This document shows, piece after piece, positions 5,337 through 7,726 of a stretch of 7,726 nt of DNA. Position 1 is the first letter of the stretch. Each line of letters starts with the position of its first letter. The translations under genes were made by a program, and so were the position numbers. This stretch comes from Bacteroidota bacterium. Its GTDB lineage: Bacteria > Bacteroidota > Ignavibacteria > SZUA-365 > JAADGX01. The notes beneath the pieces were generated by a model. That model saw only the letters and a program-made list of their open reading frames with translations. It made no database searches and was not told where the DNA came from. The stretch spans positions 1 through 7,726 of the forward strand of contig JAJRXL010000341.1 in assembly GCA_024276335.1 (NCBI GenBank). The letters are read 5' to 3'.

Positions 5337-6065
5337 CTACTTCTTGTGGCACGTAAGACACAGTGCGCTGCCCGTGTTATCCTTCCAGATCGACAGGGTC
5401 CTTGTCGTCACACCGGGTGCAACGAAATGACATCCCAAGCAACCGTTCTTGTTTCTCGAAATGTGGACATCATGGCATGAAATGCAACCCATTTTCCCGT
5501 TATCCAACAAATCCTCCTCGATCGTCCCGCCTAGACCGGACTGGGTTGTGCTGGGGTCATAGAGCTCTCCGTCGGCGGCAGCAAGCGCGGAATTATAGAC
5601 GAATCCGATAGGATGGTGTTTGCTCAGGTCCGTCCCGATCTTGCCAAAAGTCGGGTACCACGAACCATTGTGATTCCCGGCGAAATTCTCCACGGCCACC
5701 GTACCGTCGTGGCAGGAAAGACACAGTTTCGTCGTGCCGGTCGGTTGACCGGGCGAGGCGTCCATGGTGCTCCGGGAATAGAGCGTGTAGCTCGCGGTGG
5801 ACAGGTCGTGGCTCCAAAGAGGCGAATTCGGAACGCCGGTGTTCGCGTTGTGCGGAACGTGACACGGCCGACATGTTTCATAGTTCGCCCACGAAGCATC
5901 ATCGAAGTCGTGATGGCTCTGATCGATATCCGGAGCGGGACTCTTCAGCCCCGTGTAGTTACATTCTTCAGCAGTATTGCAACTTCCTGCGCCCAGGTTA
6001 TGGACGCATATAACACAGGCGACCAGGATTGTGCCTGTCATGATGAGAAATCTCTTGACATCCAT
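5337..6065 (-). CDS. Pentaheme c-type cytochrome, paralogue A
   Basis: A 242-residue exported cytochrome. The signal peptide is MDVKRFLIMTGTILVACVIC and onward, with cleavage probably after GA (25-26). LVAC (14-17) also fits a lipobox, so a lipoprotein anchored at Cys17 is an alternative. Five CXXCH motifs: CRPCH (65-69), CLSCH (115-119), CISCH (194-198), CLGCH (209-213) and CLTCH (236-240), ending HKK. It has SHHDF (50-54), PHN (71-73), PLWSH (82-86), CHDGTVA (118-124), HPIGF (151-155), GELYDPSTT (166-174) and CHDVHIS (197-203). Two cysteines (29 and 35) after the signal peptide could form a disulfide. Start ATG 6065 has GGGGGA (6076-6071) 5 nt upstream. The layout recalls OmcE-type extracellular cytochromes, which have four hemes; the CLGCH motif is the additional one. 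It lies 65 bases after the 15-heme gene. Confidence 0.91.
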   Translation of the reverse strand: MDVKRFLIMTGTILVACVICVHNLGAGSCNTAEECNYTGLKSPAPDIDQSHHDFDDASWANYETCRPCHVPHNANTGVPNSPLWSHDLSTASYTLYSRSTMDASPGQPTGTTKLCLSCHDGTVAVENFAGNHNGSWYPTFGKIGTDLSKHHPIGFVYNSALAAADGELYDPSTTQSGLGGTIEEDLLDNGKMGCISCHDVHISRNKNGCLGCHFVAPGVTTRTLSIWKDNTGSALCLTCHKK

Positions 6066-6130
6066 TGTTTTCCCCCAATGTAGTCTTTGCTGTTTCCTGT
6101 ATTTATTAATGATTCACGCATTTCCAAGTG

Positions 6131-7444
6131 TTATCGTTGATATGTTTTTTCTTCATGACATGCCGGTCTGCACGACCCTCCGTCCTCGGTCGCCTTGTAT
6201 TGCAACGGCATTTCCCACCGCCCGAACTTGATTTTCTCGGCGATCAGGTGTTCGTTATCGGAACCGTGCACGTCATGGCAGTCAACGCACACCATGGCCT
6301 TTTCCTTCATCACGTGAACGACGTGAAGATTTTTCCGACCATTCCTGAACTCGGTGGCGCTGTCCGTTTCAGGGGATTGTAAAAACTCGGGGTCATGGCA
6401 CTCGAGACAGAACGCAAACGAAGACAGCTTCGGTTTCGTGTAATTTCCCTTCGGGAATCTCTTGGGAAGGAGAAAGCTGAATTTTGCTGCATGCGGCGCA
6501 TGACAGACATCGCACCCGTCCTCGACCGGAGGATGAACGTACTTGCTGTTTTCCACTTTTCGCCTGATGTTCACCCGGATCTTATCCGGCGCTTTTCTGC
6601 TGTCGGAATGGCACTGGTAACACAGCGCGCGTTCTTTCTTTCGCAACAACGTCTCATGGGCTGAACTGTGGGGCAAGTGGCATCCCAGGCAGGATTTCCT
6701 CTCCAGGATGGCCGGGTGAACGTCCGGCGATGAGGCTAATTCCTCTTTCATCTCTTCATGGCACGAATAACACAGCTCCGGCACCGGTTCCCTTACCAGC
6801 CATGACTGGTCGGAGACATGCGGCTCGTGGCATTCCATGCACTCCTCTTCGAACGGCGGGTGAACCGATTTCTCCTTTTCCTGCTTTTCGATATCCTTGT
6901 GGCAAACGAAGCACAGGTAGGGTATTCCGACTTTCAACAGTGATGGCTGAGCGGATTGATGCGGATCGTGACATTCCACGCATTTCCCCCTCCGCATGGG
7001 AGGATGCCGTGATGATTTTTCTTCGTCATCAATCACGTGGCACGTATTGCACAGATCGCCCGAGGTCTTAGCCAGGAGCAATTTCGGCGTATTGGAGCTG
7101 TGCGGAGAATGGCAGGAAAGACAATCGCCCTCTTCAAACGGACTATGCAGAGTATTCCCTTTTTCCGGACCGTCGTGACATTGGAAACAAAGACCAGGCA
7201 CGGCTTCGACCAATGTAAATTCATTGCCCTGGGAACCGGGGTGTTCATTCCCATTTGATTCGTGACAGTTTTCGCAATCATCCGTGGCGGCTTCATGAAC
7301 GGTGGATTTGCCCATCAGCTTGTCATGGCATCCGGAGGAGACACACCCATCGGCAACGCTTGGACCAGGCGAAACGTTGGAGAACGTGAATACGCTCCAC
7401 GAAAAAACGAATGCAAACACTATGAATTGTACTGTACCCGGCAT
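6131..7444 (-). CDS. 15-motif multiheme c-type cytochrome (doubled CXXCH repeats)
   Basis: A 437-residue exported cytochrome with 13 CXXCH motifs (first Cys at 57, 86, 108, 132, 155, 178, 202, 225, 252, 275, 311, 346, 386) flanked by a CX4CH at 34-40 (CVSSGCH) and a CX3CH at 425-430 (CRPACH). From residue about 100 the unit HPP-x(4-6)-CxxCHxPHxS-x(4)-LL-x(6-8)-LCxxCH repeats five times, the doubled CXXCH pattern of cytochromes that accept and pass electrons in the periplasm or at the outer membrane. The N-terminus (1-23) is hydrophobic but lacks the usual early Lys/Arg; no better upstream start exists in this frame. GGGAG lies 5 nt before ATG 7444, and the ATG overlaps the stop of the upstream gene by one base, which implies translational coupling. 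Probable role: the heme wire of a transmembrane conduit or a periplasmic relay. Heme count could be 13 to 15. Confidence 0.93.
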   Translation of the reverse strand: MPGTVQFIVFAFVFSWSVFTFSNVSPGPSVADGCVSSGCHDKLMGKSTVHEAATDDCENCHESNGNEHPGSQGNEFTLVEAVPGLCFQCHDGPEKGNTLHSPFEEGDCLSCHSPHSSNTPKLLLAKTSGDLCNTCHVIDDEEKSSRHPPMRRGKCVECHDPHQSAQPSLLKVGIPYLCFVCHKDIEKQEKEKSVHPPFEEECMECHEPHVSDQSWLVREPVPELCYSCHEEMKEELASSPDVHPAILERKSCLGCHLPHSSAHETLLRKKERALCYQCHSDSRKAPDKIRVNIRRKVENSKYVHPPVEDGCDVCHAPHAAKFSFLLPKRFPKGNYTKPKLSSFAFCLECHDPEFLQSPETDSATEFRNGRKNLHVVHVMKEKAMVCVDCHDVHGSDNEHLIAEKIKFGRWEMPLQYKATEDGGSCRPACHEEKTYQR

Positions 7445-7726
7445 CAGAACTCCCGCTCGATTCGTACGTAACCGCCGACGTATTGCCGCTTTTCCTGCTG
7501 GAGAAAGACGCTTTTATACGCCTCGCCCCCAACGTGGAACGTGATTCTCCGGTAGGAAAAAATGAGTTCGCCCTTCACCAACCCTATATCCAAATCCAGG
7601 CCGCGTCCCCGCTGGTACCGGTACGTGCCTTCCACCGAGGCGCTCATATCTTCCGAGAACGAGACGAGGAGCCTGGCGGAACCATCGTAGAATTTCTGCC
7701 GTTCGCCTTCGTCGGTCAGATCGACA
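7444..7726 (-). CDS. C-terminal end of a probable outer-membrane beta-barrel protein
   Basis: The last 93 residues of a protein whose start lies beyond the right edge. The sequence alternates polar and hydrophobic residues in strand-length stretches separated by short charged turns: SARLLVSFSED, SASVEGTYRYQ, LDLDIGLVKGELIFSYRRITF and QYVGGYVRIEREF. It ends with Phe, as outer-membrane barrels recognised by the BAM machinery usually do. No heme motif is present. Its stop TGA (7446-7444) overlaps the ATG of the 15-heme gene. This arrangement suggests the porin half of a porin-cytochrome conduit, comparable in concept to MtrB-type barrels. The barrel call rests on about three to five strands only, and another beta-rich protein is possible. 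Confidence 0.65.
   Translation of the reverse strand, partial: VDLTDEGERQKFYDGSARLLVSFSEDMSASVEGTYRYQRGRGLDLDIGLVKGELIFSYRRITFHVGGEAYKSVFLQQEKRQYVGGYVRIEREF

Noticed and set aside
5337..6065. CVICVH at residues 17-22 of paralogue A as a sixth heme motif
   Set aside because: The spacing is CXXCXH, not CXXCH, and it lies in the hydrophobic signal peptide.
5613..6083. Open frame of 156 codons on the plus strand opposite paralogue A
   Set aside because: It lies opposite a gene with five CXXCH motifs and shows no domain of its own.
1..7726. CRISPR arrays, tRNA/rRNA genes, insertion sequences, phage or toxin-antitoxin genes
   Set aside because: No regularly spaced repeats, cloverleaf-like sequences, transposase motifs or terminal inverted repeats were seen. 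The repetition present is the protein-level heme motif repetition.

Overview
The window looks like chromosomal DNA from a Gram-negative, probably anaerobic bacterium with a large multiheme c-type cytochrome repertoire. Two things suggest this: an apparent outer-membrane beta-barrel C-terminus at the right edge, and five consecutive cytochrome genes carrying 31 canonical CXXCH motifs plus two variant motifs. A Desulfobacterota- or Nitrospirota-like metal-, sulfur- or syntrophy-type lifestyle is a guess; nothing here fixes the taxon.

Layout. (1) 1-606 (+): the last 201 residues of the succinyl-CoA synthetase beta subunit, ended by a bidirectional hairpin terminator (633-661). (2) 684-1532 (-): an alpha/beta hydrolase converging on the same terminator. 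(3) 1599-2741 (+): a family-4 GT-B glycosyltransferase, divergent from the hydrolase. (4) 2742-3164: a 423-base AT-rich non-coding stretch with promoter-like boxes, a 15-base palindrome, a spaced inverted repeat, and a hairpin that pairs the ribosome binding site of the next gene. (5) 3165-3653 (+): a small exported triheme cytochrome. (6) 7726-3726 (-): a probable operon read right to left. It contains the C-terminus of a probable outer-membrane beta-barrel, a 15-motif cytochrome whose start overlaps the barrel stop by one base (TGATG), then three tandem paralogous pentaheme cytochromes, closed by a strong intrinsic terminator (3698-3718).

How the genes may work together. The barrel and 15-heme protein resemble the layout of porin-cytochrome conduits that carry electrons across the outer membrane. 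The three pentaheme proteins share the CHDGTVA / HP-[VI]-x-F / CHDxHIS / LCLxCH layout that I recall for OmcE-like extracellular cytochromes, one family of which builds nanowire filaments. The triheme protein on the opposite strand looks like a shortened relative of them. A working model is a compact extracellular electron-transfer locus. This rests on motif and layout reading, not on database comparison.

The most unusual points are: (a) an in-frame TAG inside what looks like the signal peptide of the last pentaheme gene; (b) apparent mosaic similarity among the three paralogues; (c) loss of two candidate heme-ligand histidines in the middle paralogue; (d) the hairpin that can sequester the ribosome binding site of the triheme gene.
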